The notes under the pieces were generated by a model. It was not told the origin of the DNA and made no database searches. It saw only the letters and a list, made by a program, of their open reading frames with translations. Source: Anaerolineae bacterium (GTDB taxonomy: Bacteria; Chloroflexota; Anaerolineae; Aggregatilineales; J027). From it: a stretch of DNA of 53,833 nt. Numbering within the stretch: position 1 is the first letter of the stretch; each line of letters opens with the position of its first letter. This document shows, in pieces, positions 16,998 through 27,064 of the stretch. The stretch is taken from NCBI GenBank assembly GCA_019913005.1, contig JAIOHL010000129.1:1-53833 (forward strand). Direction: 5' to 3'. The translations under genes were made by a program, and so were the position numbers.

Positions 16998-19900
16998 ATG
17001 GTGGATCGTTTTAGACGTGGTAACAAAGACGACGAAGGGGATGACCGTCCAAAGGATCGTCGCCCCGGTAGCAAACCCCCACCCGACAAAAAAGACGACA
17101 AACCGGGTGACTCCGGTCAACGTCGTTTTGGTGCTCCCGGCGGTGGTGGCCGTGATGAGCCTGCGGGTGGCACACGCCGTCCGTCTGGTGTAGGCGGTGG
17201 CAGTAGTGGATCATCTGATGAAGGGGGTACCCGTCGTTTTGGGCCGCCTAGTTTTGGACGTGGCGGTGATGATAAAGACAAAAAAGACGATAAAGACAAA
17301 GATTCTGGCTCACGCCCCGGTTTTGGCGGTTTCCGTCGTACAGGGGATGAGAAAAAAGATGATAAGCCGGGAGACCGCGCTGGTTCAACGGGAGGGCGCC
17401 CAAGTTTTGGTGGCGACCGACCTTCAGGTGGTGGCGGTTCACCCTTCAGTCGTGACCGCGATGCCGATAGTGGACGACCCGGCGGAGATCGGCCCGGAGC
17501 ATCGCCACAAAACCCACGCAGTACAAGCTCATTTGGCACGACACGCGACAGTGAAGGGAGTGGAGGCTCATCCGGTAGCCGTCCATTTGGCGGTGGCGGT
17601 GGTTCACCATTCAACCGTGACCGGGATAAGGACGAAAAAGATGAGGGCGGCTCGGGTCGCAGTTTTGGCGGCGGTGGCTCGTCGTTTGGCCGTGACCGTG
17701 ACGCGGATAGTGGTGGGCGATCGGGAGGCGGATCATCATTTGGTCGAGACCGTGATGCCGACAGCGGTGGAAGCGGCGGTTCCGGTAGCCGTTTAACCGG
17801 CAGTGGAGGCTCATCTTTCAGCCGAGATCGAGATGCGGACAGCGGTGGTGGTGGACGACCCGGTGGAGACCGTCCGGGCGGCGGTGGATCACCTTTTAGT
17901 CGAGATCGAGATGCGGACAGCGGTGGTGGTGGACGACCCGGTGGAGATCGTCCGGGTGGCGGTGGATCACCCTTTAGTCGAGACCGTGACACGGAGAGTG
18001 GTGGCGGACGCACGTCGGGTGGAAGCTCAACGGGTAGCCCAGAGCGCAGTTCACCGTTAGGCGGTAGTCGCCCCGGCGGGGGCAGTCCATCAAGTCCTAG
18101 TGGCCCGTCTTCACCGAGTCGTTCGCCATTTGGTGGGCCAAGTGAGGGAGCAGGGGGTCGCCCTGCATCGCCATCCAGTTCAGCCGCACCAGCACGCCCC
18201 GGTTCTAGTCCACCACCCGGTCGTCCGGGTATTAGCCCGTCCCCTCCTCGCCCCGGCAGTAAACCCGCCGAAGAACCATCCAAACGTGCTTTGCCGGGTT
18301 TTGGTGGCCGTAAAGAAGCGCCATCCGATACTCCAAGAAAAGGCGATGCCAAGCCGAAAGACGAGGGTGGTCGCCGTTTTGGGATGCCTGCTATAGGTCG
18401 TAAATCGGCTCCCGAAGAGGATAGGAAAAAGGCTGCCGAGAAGAAAAGAAGAGAAGAGCCGCCCAAGCGAGGAACGGTTGAGGTTAGGAAAGACCCCAAA
18501 GCCGCTGCCAAAACTTCACGTGCAACTACCTCCGCTACCAGATTGCCAGAGCGTGCCGATACAGGCGTTCGTAATGTGACGCGCGGATTGGATTACAACC
18601 GCAAATTGGACCTTGCCGGTTGGGGTTTATTAGCAACGTCGCTAGTATTGGTGTCTGGACTACTAGAACAGTGGACATCATCGGCCCCAAGCGGTTTCAC
18701 TGTTCAATTGGATGAGTTTTTCGCCCAGCTTTTTGGGCTTGGACGGGTTTTGCTTCCCTTCTGCTGTTTTGTTTTAGGCTTATGGTTAGTCATCAGACAT
18801 TTTGGGAAAGTAATTGAGATTGACTATTTCCGCATCTTAGGTCTGGGTATCTTGTTCGTAACCCTGCTCTCAACCTTGCAATGGTGGAAACTGTTATGGA
18901 TAGACTTTCCTAATGAAGCTAACATAGTCCCCACGATGGAAGTGCTTCGACAGCAAAGCACCGATGCGTGGGAATCGGGTGGTGGCGGCGGTTTGGTGGG
19001 CCATACCGTCTACATATTCCTGCAAGGGATAGCAGGAAATTGGGGTGCTCCATTTATCATGTTTTCGGCTTGGGTGTTAGGCGTCCTATTTGGTTTTGAT
19101 CTCTCGTTTGAGAAGATCGCAACCAACGTTCGGACAACCCGCGCCAATCGCCAAGCCAAACGTGAAGCCGCCCTTGCGCGATATGCGGAAAGCAAAGGTC
19201 TTGTACCCTCAGCCGTGACGGCTACACCTACCCCATCTGCCCCGGCAATGGCGGTAGCGGCGGCGGTTTTGGCGACAGACGAAAGTACAGGCCCGCAGCG
19301 CAAGCCCGGTAAAACTATGGGGCGAACGGCTACCCCAGAATCCCCGGTGATTGCTCAACCTGCCCTAGCATCTGCCGTTGTCGCCGCACCCGTAGCAGTG
19401 ACCGAAGCGGTAGCGGAGTCTAAAGAAAAGCGCGGGATGTTCGGGCGTAAGAAGGAAGAAGCGCCGACAGATAGACCGATTACGGCAGAGACGGATGGGG
19501 ATACACCCAAACGCGCTGAAAAAGAGGGCCTATTTGGGCGTAAGAAAGAGGAAGTGCCCTCTGATAAGCCGATTACCGCTGACACGGATGGCGATGCTCC
19601 CAAACGCGCCGAACGGGGTGGTATGTTTGGCCGCAAGAAAGAAGAAGCGCCCACTGACAAACCGATTACGGTTGCAACCGATGGGGAGACACCCAAGCGT
19701 GCCTTACCTACTCGTATAGCGGCGGCCCGTGAAACCTCTGAGATCGTCGAAAGACAGGGCAGTGACGCACCCAAACCCGCTCAACCTGCGGATGAAAATG
19801 CTGGCCCGCGTCGCCCATTACCCGCCTTTGGAGGGCGTTCGGCTGTGCCGGAGGTTGCGGAATCTAAAGATAAGCCTGCCGAACCCGCCTCGACGGAGCC

Positions 19901-22900
19901 AGAGGGTCCACGCCGTCGTTTATCCGGTTTGCCCGGACCGCACGCCGAGTCTGGCGACACTGGCCCACTTACAATGTCGGCTGCGAGCGAGACGGCCAAC
20001 AACGCATCGCAGGAAGAATTATCCGGTGGTCGGCGCGTCCCCGGTTTGCGAACACCACTTGGACGGCAAGCTACCTCTGCTGATAGTGCCGAAACAGGGA
20101 AACCTGCTGTGGCGAATGAAGCCGCCCCTACTGCCGACGATCAGGCAGGGCGTCGTCGTTTTGGAATGCCCACATTGCCCGGTAGGAAAGCATCTGAGCC
20201 GGAGAAACCTGCCGAATCCGGTACCAGTGTGACTGGCACAGCGGCAGCAGTGGTGGCTGGGATGGTAGCCGCTGACACGACCAAACAACCGGGTCGGTTT
20301 GGGGCATTTGGTCGGCGTGGTTCAACACCTCCCGAACAGGCTAAACCCGCCGAGACTTCATCCGACTTAGCGTCCCTTAAGCCTGTCGCGGCTGAATCTG
20401 AGAAATTGGCGACCCCCGTTGCGGAAAAACCCGCCCAACCTGTCGCTCCCCGTCGAGGCTTGCCAGACCTGACTCCGGCTGAACGGGCTATGCTCAGTGG
20501 GGAAACTGCTCCCGTTGAAAAACCAAGCGAATCAGCCTCAGAAAAACCTGTGGCGGAAGCAGCCCCTGTTGTTTCCAAATCCACTGCGCCTGAAGTCCCG
20601 AAATCGGAAACTCCTGAAGCGGTTGAATCTGCGCCAGTTGAACCGGCTGCAATACCCTCTTCTCCTGAAACATTAGCGCCCGTCCGACGAGGCTTCCCGC
20701 AGTTTACGGCTGCCGAGGCAGCAATGATGGGGGTGGCGGCTGCAACGACCAGCGATGCCCCCAAAGACGAAACTGCGTCCGAAGCCATACCGCCTTCAGC
20801 AGGACGCCGACCCACGACCACCCCCCCGCGTGATTTGCCGGGACGCCAGTCAGCCGAATCAGGTGGATTATTTGAACGCAGTGCCGAACGCACTCCGCCA
20901 CCATCAGTGCGACTAGGTCAACCTGCAAGTCTCTCGAATGACGATACACAGGTGGTCGAAACCAACGCCACACAGCCGATTGCTGTCCCATCGGATGCAC
21001 CAAGCACGCCTGCGACTGAGACCCCGCGCCGTTCTTCACCGTTTGCGCGATCCACTGGTGACGCACCGCTATTCCGTCCGCGTGCAACCAGCGAAGCGCC
21101 AGCGGCATCTAATGATACAGAAAAACCTGCCGAGCCAGTAAAAGCCGAATCCGGCGAACCTACAGCCGAACTTTCGGCCAATCCGATTGGGGTGGCATTA
21201 GCGGGAGCGGCGCTCGCCAGTGACTTGGCTGAACATAAAGCGGAGACACCCGAACCACCACCGATTTTGCCCGATCAACCCGCCCAACCGCGTGGCTTGC
21301 CTGTTCGCCCAATCAATGAACCGATTGCGCGTGAACGGCATGAAGGTCAGGGAGAGGATGAAGCCACTGCCCGTCTATCGCATTTCCAGCGGGCTTTTGG
21401 TGGGGAAACTCCGGCAGGGGAACAGCCACAGCGGGCCAATTTTGTGCCGCGCCGTGAACCTTTAGGGCGTGCCACAGGCGAACGCCCTGCCGTCAGCCCA
21501 CTGCCACCCGCATCAACCGAGACGCCCACTCCGGCTGAAACAGATGAAGATGCAGGCGCAATGCAGCCTGCTCAACCACGTTTTGCCCGTCAAAATCCGT
21601 TCGACCACCCTGAAGGCGAGACGGAAAATATTGTGCCGCCTGTGCGTGCTGCGCGGCCTGCACCTACGGGTCGTCCAGTCTCACACCCACCGCAAATTGG
21701 TGGGGCCAATCCTGATTTGGACAAGACCGAAATTACCGAGGGTGAAGAGGCCGAGACACCCGCCCGTGCTTCGTTGGTGCCATTTACAGCGCGGCGTGAT
21801 CGTCCAGCCGTCGTGCAACAGGATATAGACGATGAGGATGACGACGAGGATGAGGACGAAGTGCCTGCTGTCGTGCCACAACCTGTTGTCGCTCGTCATC
21901 ATGAGCCGGAAGTTGAACCTGCCGAAACCAAGTCACATGCGAATGATGGTAATGGCAGTTCCAAATGGGTGCGGCCCGATTTTATGACGGTGCTTGAAGA
22001 GGGGTCAGAGCAAAAGATTGACCAAGAAATCTTGTTAGAACGTGCCCAAGTCATTGAAGAAACACTAGAGAGCTTTGGGGCACCGGGTAAGGTGGTCGAG
22101 GTCAATACTGGCCCGGTGATTACCCAGTTTGGCGTTGAGCCAGATTATGTGGAAAAGCGCGGTGGTCAACGCTCACGGGTGAAGGTGTCGGCCATCGCTG
22201 CCCTAGACCGGGACCTCGCGTTAGCCCTAGCCGCGAAGTCCATCCGTATCGAAGCGCCCGTCCCCGGAAAAGGCTTTGTCGGGATTGAAGTGCCCAACGC
22301 CGAAACCGCCGTTGTCAGCCTGCGGGATGTGATGTCCTCCGAGCATCATCAACATAAGGTCGCCAAATCCAAATTGGCGATTGGTTTGGGCCGTCGGGTG
22401 GATGGTGCGCCAATTTCCGCCGATCTCACCGAGATGCCACACTTGCTAATTGCAGGAGCCACAGGTTCGGGTAAGTCGGTCTGCGTGAACGCCATCATTA
22501 GCTGTCTGCTGTTGCAAAACACACCCGATGAGTTGCAGATGATTATGGTTGACCCCAAGCGTGTCGAATTGGCAGGTTATAACGGGCTTCCACATCTGGT
22601 CGCGCCAGTAGTGGTGGATTTGGAACGCATCGTCGGGGTTTTGAAATGGGTGCAGCGCGAAATGGATGACCGCTATAAACGGTTTGCCGCGCTTGGTGCC
22701 CGTAATATTCAAGACTTCAATCGCAAGCGTCCTCAAGAACAGCCGCAGATGCCTTATCTAGTCGTGATTGTGGACGAGTTGGCCGATTTGATGATGCTGG
22801 CCCCCGATGAAACCGAACGGTTGGTGGCCCGCCTTGCCCAGATGGCCCGTGCGACGGGTATCCATTTGATTATCTCGACACAGCGCCCCTCGGTTGACGT

Positions 22901-23585
22901 GGTGACAGGGTTGATTAAGGCCAACTTCCCGGCCCGTATCGCCTTCGCGGTGGCTTCATCAGTAGATAGTCGCGTCATTATTGACCAACCCGGTGCTGAA
23001 AAACTGCTGGGTCGGGGGGATATGCTGTTCCAAGCACCTGATTCCGCCGCCCCGCTTCGTATGCAAGGGGTGTATCTGTCCGACAACGAAATCAACCGCA
23101 TCACCAGCTATTGGAAGAGTACCCGTGCTTTGAAGGGTGGGAAAGGGGCACAACCCGAACGTCCTGCCATGTCCTCCTCGCCGCTGGATGAACCTGCCAA
23201 GCCCGTTGGGATAGGACGCCGTCCCGATGGTGGCCCGGTGATTAATGATCGCCGTGCTACAGGTCAACCTGTTCCGCCGGGAGGCAATGGTGACCACCGC
23301 CAAGACCGTCAGCAGACTTTCTGGGAAGAAGTCGAAGAAGCCGAGATGGACAGTGACGATGACGCGCTGGAAGGCGTGGATGACCTGTATGATGAGGCCG
23401 TTAAGCTGGTACGGGGTCGCAACAAAGCCAGCATCTCGATGTTACAGCGACATTTCCGCATCGGCTATACCCGTTCGGCCCGGTTGATTGATTTGATGGA
23501 AGAACGTGGGGTGGTCGGCCCAGCCGAAAGCGGGGCCAAGCCGCGTTTGGTGATACCCGATAAAGAAGGCGGGGAAGCGACCTAG
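16998..23585 (+). CDS. ftsK: FtsK/SpoIIIE DNA translocase with exceptionally long low-complexity regions
   Basis: 2195 residues from the ATG at 16998; the frame runs further up but loses composition there. In order: Gly/Ser/Asp/Arg-rich region with imperfect 26-residue repeats (about 1-510); four membrane segments (about 540-700); a Pro/Ala/Glu-rich linker of about 950 residues containing three 31-residue repeats (813-905); an acidic patch; the alpha/beta motor with Walker A GATGSGKS (1820-1827) and Walker B VIVDEL (D1926-E1927); and a C-terminal gamma winged helix (about 2120-2190, KASISMLQRHFRIGYTRSARL) that reads orienting DNA sequences. The protein pumps chromosome DNA through the closing septum. 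E. coli FtsK is 1329 residues; the extra length is all in the disordered parts. A terminator follows. Confidence 0.95.
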   Translation: MVDRFRRGNKDDEGDDRPKDRRPGSKPPPDKKDDKPGDSGQRRFGAPGGGGRDEPAGGTRRPSGVGGGSSGSSDEGGTRRFGPPSFGRGGDDKDKKDDKDKDSGSRPGFGGFRRTGDEKKDDKPGDRAGSTGGRPSFGGDRPSGGGGSPFSRDRDADSGRPGGDRPGASPQNPRSTSSFGTTRDSEGSGGSSGSRPFGGGGGSPFNRDRDKDEKDEGGSGRSFGGGGSSFGRDRDADSGGRSGGGSSFGRDRDADSGGSGGSGSRLTGSGGSSFSRDRDADSGGGGRPGGDRPGGGGSPFSRDRDADSGGGGRPGGDRPGGGGSPFSRDRDTESGGGRTSGGSSTGSPERSSPLGGSRPGGGSPSSPSGPSSPSRSPFGGPSEGAGGRPASPSSSAAPARPGSSPPPGRPGISPSPPRPGSKPAEEPSKRALPGFGGRKEAPSDTPRKGDAKPKDEGGRRFGMPAIGRKSAPEEDRKKAAEKKRREEPPKRGTVEVRKDPKAAAKTSRATTSATRLPERADTGVRNVTRGLDYNRKLDLAGWGLLATSLVLVSGLLEQWTSSAPSGFTVQLDEFFAQLFGLGRVLLPFCCFVLGLWLVIRHFGKVIEIDYFRILGLGILFVTLLSTLQWWKLLWIDFPNEANIVPTMEVLRQQSTDAWESGGGGGLVGHTVYIFLQGIAGNWGAPFIMFSAWVLGVLFGFDLSFEKIATNVRTTRANRQAKREAALARYAESKGLVPSAVTATPTPSAPAMAVAAAVLATDESTGPQRKPGKTMGRTATPESPVIAQPALASAVVAAPVAVTEAVAESKEKRGMFGRKKEEAPTDRPITAETDGDTPKRAEKEGLFGRKKEEVPSDKPITADTDGDAPKRAERGGMFGRKKEEAPTDKPITVATDGETPKRALPTRIAAARETSEIVERQGSDAPKPAQPADENAGPRRPLPAFGGRSAVPEVAESKDKPAEPASTEPEGPRRRLSGLPGPHAESGDTGPLTMSAASETANNASQEELSGGRRVPGLRTPLGRQATSADSAETGKPAVANEAAPTADDQAGRRRFGMPTLPGRKASEPEKPAESGTSVTGTAAAVVAGMVAADTTKQPGRFGAFGRRGSTPPEQAKPAETSSDLASLKPVAAESEKLATPVAEKPAQPVAPRRGLPDLTPAERAMLSGETAPVEKPSESASEKPVAEAAPVVSKSTAPEVPKSETPEAVESAPVEPAAIPSSPETLAPVRRGFPQFTAAEAAMMGVAAATTSDAPKDETASEAIPPSAGRRPTTTPPRDLPGRQSAESGGLFERSAERTPPPSVRLGQPASLSNDDTQVVETNATQPIAVPSDAPSTPATETPRRSSPFARSTGDAPLFRPRATSEAPAASNDTEKPAEPVKAESGEPTAELSANPIGVALAGAALASDLAEHKAETPEPPPILPDQPAQPRGLPVRPINEPIARERHEGQGEDEATARLSHFQRAFGGETPAGEQPQRANFVPRREPLGRATGERPAVSPLPPASTETPTPAETDEDAGAMQPAQPRFARQNPFDHPEGETENIVPPVRAARPAPTGRPVSHPPQIGGANPDLDKTEITEGEEAETPARASLVPFTARRDRPAVVQQDIDDEDDDEDEDEVPAVVPQPVVARHHEPEVEPAETKSHANDGNGSSKWVRPDFMTVLEEGSEQKIDQEILLERAQVIEETLESFGAPGKVVEVNTGPVITQFGVEPDYVEKRGGQRSRVKVSAIAALDRDLALALAAKSIRIEAPVPGKGFVGIEVPNAETAVVSLRDVMSSEHHQHKVAKSKLAIGLGRRVDGAPISADLTEMPHLLIAGATGSGKSVCVNAIISCLLLQNTPDELQMIMVDPKRVELAGYNGLPHLVAPVVVDLERIVGVLKWVQREMDDRYKRFAALGARNIQDFNRKRPQEQPQMPYLVVIVDELADLMMLAPDETERLVARLAQMARATGIHLIISTQRPSVDVVTGLIKANFPARIAFAVASSVDSRVIIDQPGAEKLLGRGDMLFQAPDSAAPLRMQGVYLSDNEINRITSYWKSTRALKGGKGAQPERPAMSSSPLDEPAKPVGIGRRPDGGPVINDRRATGQPVPPGGNGDHRQDRQQTFWEEVEEAEMDSDDDALEGVDDLYDEAVKLVRGRNKASISMLQRHFRIGYTRSARLIDLMEERGVVGPAESGAKPRLVIPDKEGGEAT
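17823..17978 (+). repeat. Two tandem 78-bp repeats inside ftsK
   Basis: Units at 17823-17900 and 17901-17978 are nearly identical, and a third, diverged unit starts at 17979. They encode 26-residue blocks of the form RDRDADSGGGGRPGGDRPGG plus GGSPFS. Looser copies of RDRDADSG occur at about 17450 and 17690-17770. Period 78 keeps the frame. Confidence 0.85.
19434..19712 (+). repeat. Three tandem 93-bp repeats inside ftsK
   Basis: Units start at 19434, 19527 and 19620 and each encodes 31 residues of the pattern G-M/L-FGRKKEE-x-P-x-D-x-PIT...TDG-x-x-PKRA. They form basic-acidic blocks in the linker (residues 813-905). Confidence 0.85.
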
Positions 23586-23614
23586 ATCGTTTCCCCACCA
23601 TCCTCAGAAATTTG

Positions 23615-23640
23615 AGAGCGATTCAACGATCGCTCTTTTG
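23615..23640 (+). terminator. Rho-independent terminator after ftsK
   Basis: AGAGCGAT (23615-23622) pairs with ATCGCTCT (23629-23636) around a 6-nt loop and is followed by TTTGTTTG, 30 bp after the ftsK stop. Because the next gene is convergent, it may stop transcripts from both sides. Confidence 0.8.
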
Positions 23641-23650
23641 TTTGCCAACG

Positions 23651-25099
23651 TTATTGAGGCTGAAGTTCAGCGACTTCACGCATTAGATATTGAATCACAT
23701 CGCGTGCGGAGTAATGGATTGTCCCGTCCTTCATCACGGATTTGAGGTTCACCAAATCGTTGCCGGAGGTGACAATCGTTTTCTCGACATAGCCATCCTT
23801 GCGAATTTGTGGATGACCCGCCGCCGCGCCGAGGGCATTGCATAAACAAACGCGCCCTTCAGTATCTTCGGCTGTGCCGCCCTTGCGAACATAGTCGTCC
23901 ACTGGCTCGGATGCACAACGATAGCCAATCTTGCCATCGGGGCGTTTGTAGATCGTCCGCAAAAAGCCCATATCGCAAATGCGGTTACGGACTTCATAGA
24001 CTTCTTGTTCCGACATCGTGTCTTCTAAATCCACCACCTTAAAGGGGAATCCAGTGGGGGAGGCGACAGCATTGGTACGAACGATGATGTCCTCGTCCAA
24101 TACCTTATTTAATACCCTTTGTTTATTGTGGCTTTCCATGCCGGATTCTTCACAATAGGCAAAGGCCGTACCCACTTGGATACCCGCCGCGCCTTGCTCC
24201 AATGCGGTGCGGAGCTGTTCGGGATGTCCAAACCCACCTGCTAACCAGAAGGGCAGACCCAACGCCTTCATTTTATCGAGATCAACACTGTCTTTACTGG
24301 TATAAATGGGTTCACCAAGTTCGTTGTAGGTCACGGTACCGCGTGGTGGGGCGTTGTGCCCGCCAGCGATATGCCCCTCAATTACAAACCCTTGAATTGG
24401 GCCTTCGCTGCGTTTGATCAATGCTTGAGCCAACACCAATGAGGAGATAATGGGCAAAAACGCTGGACGCTTCAGTGGCCCGACTTTTTCATGGATACCG
24501 GGGAACAATTCTTCGGGATGCAGGTGAATGCGATAATCATCTTCAGCCGTTGCCCCGGTCACATCAACTCGATAACTGACGGATTCATGATTGACCAAGC
24601 GATCTAGAACCCCAGCAACTTGCATAGGGATACCCGCACCCATCAGGACATAATCCGCACCCGCCAGCATTGCTCCATAGAGTGACGCCAAGTTTGGCAT
24701 TTGGACTTTTTCCAGCAGATTGACACCCACAACGCCATTATGGCCTTCTTTTGCTAAAAACACTTCCAAAAAGTTGGCAACAACCGTCAGAATATCAAGC
24801 GCTTTGGTGGGTTTGAGGCTATAAGCCGGGACATTGATATACGGTGCGTCTGGGTCTTTGCCGCCTTCGACATAGTAGGTATCTAAAATACGCTCAATCG
24901 CGTCTTGAAAGGGAAAATGGGATAGGGCGCGGCGCACATGGCCTTCTTTATCGCCTTCCATCAGACGTGCGACCAAAATCCGGCTCATGCCTGTGCCTGA
25001 TACTACGCCAAGCTGCCCTTGTTGCGAAACAGCTTTGGCAAGCCGCCAATTGGAAATAGCGACACCCATTCCACCCTGAATAATCATCGGCAATGTCAT
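23651..25099 (-). CDS. Nitronate monooxygenase-type NAD(P)H/FMN oxidoreductase
   Basis: 482 residues from the ATG at 25099 (AAGGTGA seven bases upstream; a TTG seven codons earlier is less likely). The TIM-barrel start MTLPMIIQGGMGVAIS is the family's FMN-binding front. Other blocks are GVVGVNLLEK, GADYVLMGAG, GFVIEGHIAGGHN (with the histidine seen in class enzymes) and WLAGGFGHPEQLR...GAAGIQVGTAFAYCEESG. It is longer than classic 2-nitropropane dioxygenases (about 350), with an extra C-terminal part holding cysteines (CASEPVDDY, CLCNALG) that could bind metal or Fe-S. The substrate is not known. No operon partners on either side. Confidence 0.85.
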   Translation of the reverse strand: MTLPMIIQGGMGVAISNWRLAKAVSQQGQLGVVSGTGMSRILVARLMEGDKEGHVRRALSHFPFQDAIERILDTYYVEGGKDPDAPYINVPAYSLKPTKALDILTVVANFLEVFLAKEGHNGVVGVNLLEKVQMPNLASLYGAMLAGADYVLMGAGIPMQVAGVLDRLVNHESVSYRVDVTGATAEDDYRIHLHPEELFPGIHEKVGPLKRPAFLPIISSLVLAQALIKRSEGPIQGFVIEGHIAGGHNAPPRGTVTYNELGEPIYTSKDSVDLDKMKALGLPFWLAGGFGHPEQLRTALEQGAAGIQVGTAFAYCEESGMESHNKQRVLNKVLDEDIIVRTNAVASPTGFPFKVVDLEDTMSEQEVYEVRNRICDMGFLRTIYKRPDGKIGYRCASEPVDDYVRKGGTAEDTEGRVCLCNALGAAAGHPQIRKDGYVEKTIVTSGNDLVNLKSVMKDGTIHYSARDVIQYLMREVAELQPQ

Positions 25100-25407
25100 T
25101 ATCGAATTCACCTTCTGCAAACTAGATTTGATGTGTGGATTAGACCCTATCAGCTTAGTACAATTTTAAGTGGCCTAATATGCCAAAAGTCATGTTTTTG
25201 GGAATAAACCCGTCTCTTTTTGTGGCTAAGGCTGGCTGAGTCTTACACCCATAAGGTTCGTTTATTTCCGACTGCTGGTCCCGTCATAAGCCAAACATGA
25301 TGCAATGGAGTAGTGAGGGGAGGGGATTGCAGAATGTTCTATAAGCAACCTTATCAGCTACAGAATAGGAACACCCAACATCCCCTTTAGTTTCTATGTG
25401 AGGCGGA
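25100..25407. other. Spacer without recognised genes
   Basis: About 308 bp between two minus-strand genes. I see no good coding frame with a ribosome site, no strong hairpin-plus-T-run and no convincing promoter. It must hold the start signals of the nitronate monooxygenase gene. Confidence 0.5.
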
Positions 25408-26898
25408 TTATGGTCTTGGTTCGATGGTATAGCCTTCTACACCATCGCGCTCAATAGATTCGATAAACCACCCCGATTCACCTGCGGAGCTACCACTGGA
25501 CAGCCGGACTTCATACCACGCTTTGTTTTCAATACAGACTGGCCCGCTGAGGACGACGAACTCCGTCCCAACGTCAATGAGTTTGAGGATGTTTGAATTT
25601 GTGCCAGCCGCATCACGCAAACGCAGCGGGGTTGGGTCTTCTTTATCCTCAATACGACCTTCATCACCCGGACGTAACCGCGAGGGTAGTGCAGGATTAC
25701 ACGCGGGGAGTGTTGCGGTGGGGGCAACAGTGGGTGTTAGAGTCGGGACTTCGGTGGGCAGCCAAATCAGCGGATTTGCGGCAACTGCTTGCGGGCCGTT
25801 TTCGGTATCAATCAACTCATTGTCGGGGACAGAAATCAATTGGATGCTGTAATTCAGCCAGCTTGCCACCCACAAATTTTCTTGAGTGCTGCCGTCTGGC
25901 CCAACTACCCGAATGGCTAGCATGGTTGCGGGAAATTCACCTGTATCAATCGTGTTGACTTCAATCCCGCTGATGGCCCGTAAATTCAAAACACTCTTTT
26001 CTTTTTCGTCCGCGCTCGAAATCCAAATGCGCTCAAAGGCATAATATAAGTAGATGGGACGATTGGGCAGTTCGTCCTGTACCTGCATATCCGCCACTTC
26101 CAATTCTTCGGAGTCATAAACATCCAATGAATTGTTGCGGATAATTTTGACACTGCGGTCATACCCCGATACCCACACAAAACGCCCATCAAAGGCCAGC
26201 GAAATCGGGAAATGCAGCTTGGCAGGGTCGTCTATAATACTAACTACACCGACTTCATCCCCAGTTGCCCCGTCGAGTACCGTTAAACTGTCATCAAGGC
26301 CGTTGGCAATCCACACATTGATGCCGTCCCATGTAATGGTAGTTGGGAAGCGGCCTACATCGTAGGTGCCTAAAATTTCGAGGGTATCCGCCACAATCTT
26401 CGTGACCGTGCCATTACGTTTACCATCATGCTGATTGACTACCCAGATATGAGCGGAGCCGTCGTAGAAAAGCGCGATTGGCTTCTGGATGCCTTGTCCA
26501 GCGCTAAATTGGGCATTAGATTCGGGCACACCGCCATTTTCGCCAATACGGGGTAGCCGATAGACGGTGTTGTCTTGATAATTTGCCACCCACATATGTG
26601 TACCATCCCATGCCAGCGACACAGGCTGATTGCCAACAGTGAGTGGGCCTGCGATGGTGTCAATATACGCTCCGTCCGCCGCATTCAGACGGGTGATGGA
26701 GTTGTCGGCCCAATTCGCAATCCAGACCCATTGACCATCAAAGGCCATTGCACGGGGAAAAGCCGTTGTGCTATAGGGTGGCTGGGTCCCATCTTGCGCC
26801 ATGACCCGCTGCGTTGGGGCTTGAGTAGAAAGCACGATTGGCAAAATGAGCGCTAATAAAATAAATCCGGTCAATACAAGCGGCCAAAATCGCTTCAT
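25408..26898 (-). CDS. Secreted YVTN/NHL-type beta-propeller with C-terminal SH3 domain
   Basis: 496 residues from the ATG at 26898, chosen over an ATG three codons earlier because AAAAGGA lies 8 nt upstream. A signal peptide is present (FWPLVLTGFILLALILPIVLS, cleavage near MAQDG). Repeats of the form MAFDGQWVWIANWADNSITR, LAWDGTHMWVANYQDNT and ITWDGINVWIANGLDDS form a beta-propeller (about 45-370). A Pro/Thr spacer (LPTEVPTLTPTVAPTATLP) leads to a bacterial SH3-like domain (LRLRDAAGTNSNILKLIDVGT...GWFIES). It probably acts at the cell surface as a binding protein; no enzyme motif is seen. An extended -10 promoter lies about 42 bp upstream. Confidence 0.85.
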   Translation of the reverse strand: MKRFWPLVLTGFILLALILPIVLSTQAPTQRVMAQDGTQPPYSTTAFPRAMAFDGQWVWIANWADNSITRLNAADGAYIDTIAGPLTVGNQPVSLAWDGTHMWVANYQDNTVYRLPRIGENGGVPESNAQFSAGQGIQKPIALFYDGSAHIWVVNQHDGKRNGTVTKIVADTLEILGTYDVGRFPTTITWDGINVWIANGLDDSLTVLDGATGDEVGVVSIIDDPAKLHFPISLAFDGRFVWVSGYDRSVKIIRNNSLDVYDSEELEVADMQVQDELPNRPIYLYYAFERIWISSADEKEKSVLNLRAISGIEVNTIDTGEFPATMLAIRVVGPDGSTQENLWVASWLNYSIQLISVPDNELIDTENGPQAVAANPLIWLPTEVPTLTPTVAPTATLPACNPALPSRLRPGDEGRIEDKEDPTPLRLRDAAGTNSNILKLIDVGTEFVVLSGPVCIENKAWYEVRLSSGSSAGESGWFIESIERDGVEGYTIEPRP

Positions 26899-26939
26899 TG
26901 GGGTCATCCTTTTATTTTTAGACGCTATCGCACAAGCGA

Positions 26940-26948
26940 ATTATAGCA
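26940..26948 (-). promoter_or_regulatory. Extended -10 promoter of the propeller/SH3 gene
   Basis: On the minus strand TGCTATAAT gives a perfect TATAAT at 26945-26940 with the TGn extension. No good -35 box is seen at 16-18 bp. The start of transcription is expected near 26933, leaving a leader of about 35 nt. Confidence 0.6.
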
Positions 26949-27064
26949 CGCCTCGATTTTTGCATAGTACAACCGCCTCATTGTATTTTTCGATGATTAT
27001 CCTACCCTGATAATTAGTACCCGCTGCTTTGGTTTGAAAAGTGTTAAAAAACCCTCCACTTGTA

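Noticed and set aside
17440-17990. CRISPR array
   Set aside because: The repeats are tandem, lie in an open ftsK frame with a multiple-of-three period, and have no unique spacers or cas genes.
17117-18511. A 464-codon proline-rich open frame on the minus strand
   Set aside because: Mirror of the Gly/Ser/Arg-rich repeats of ftsK; the low complexity keeps the opposite frame free of stops.
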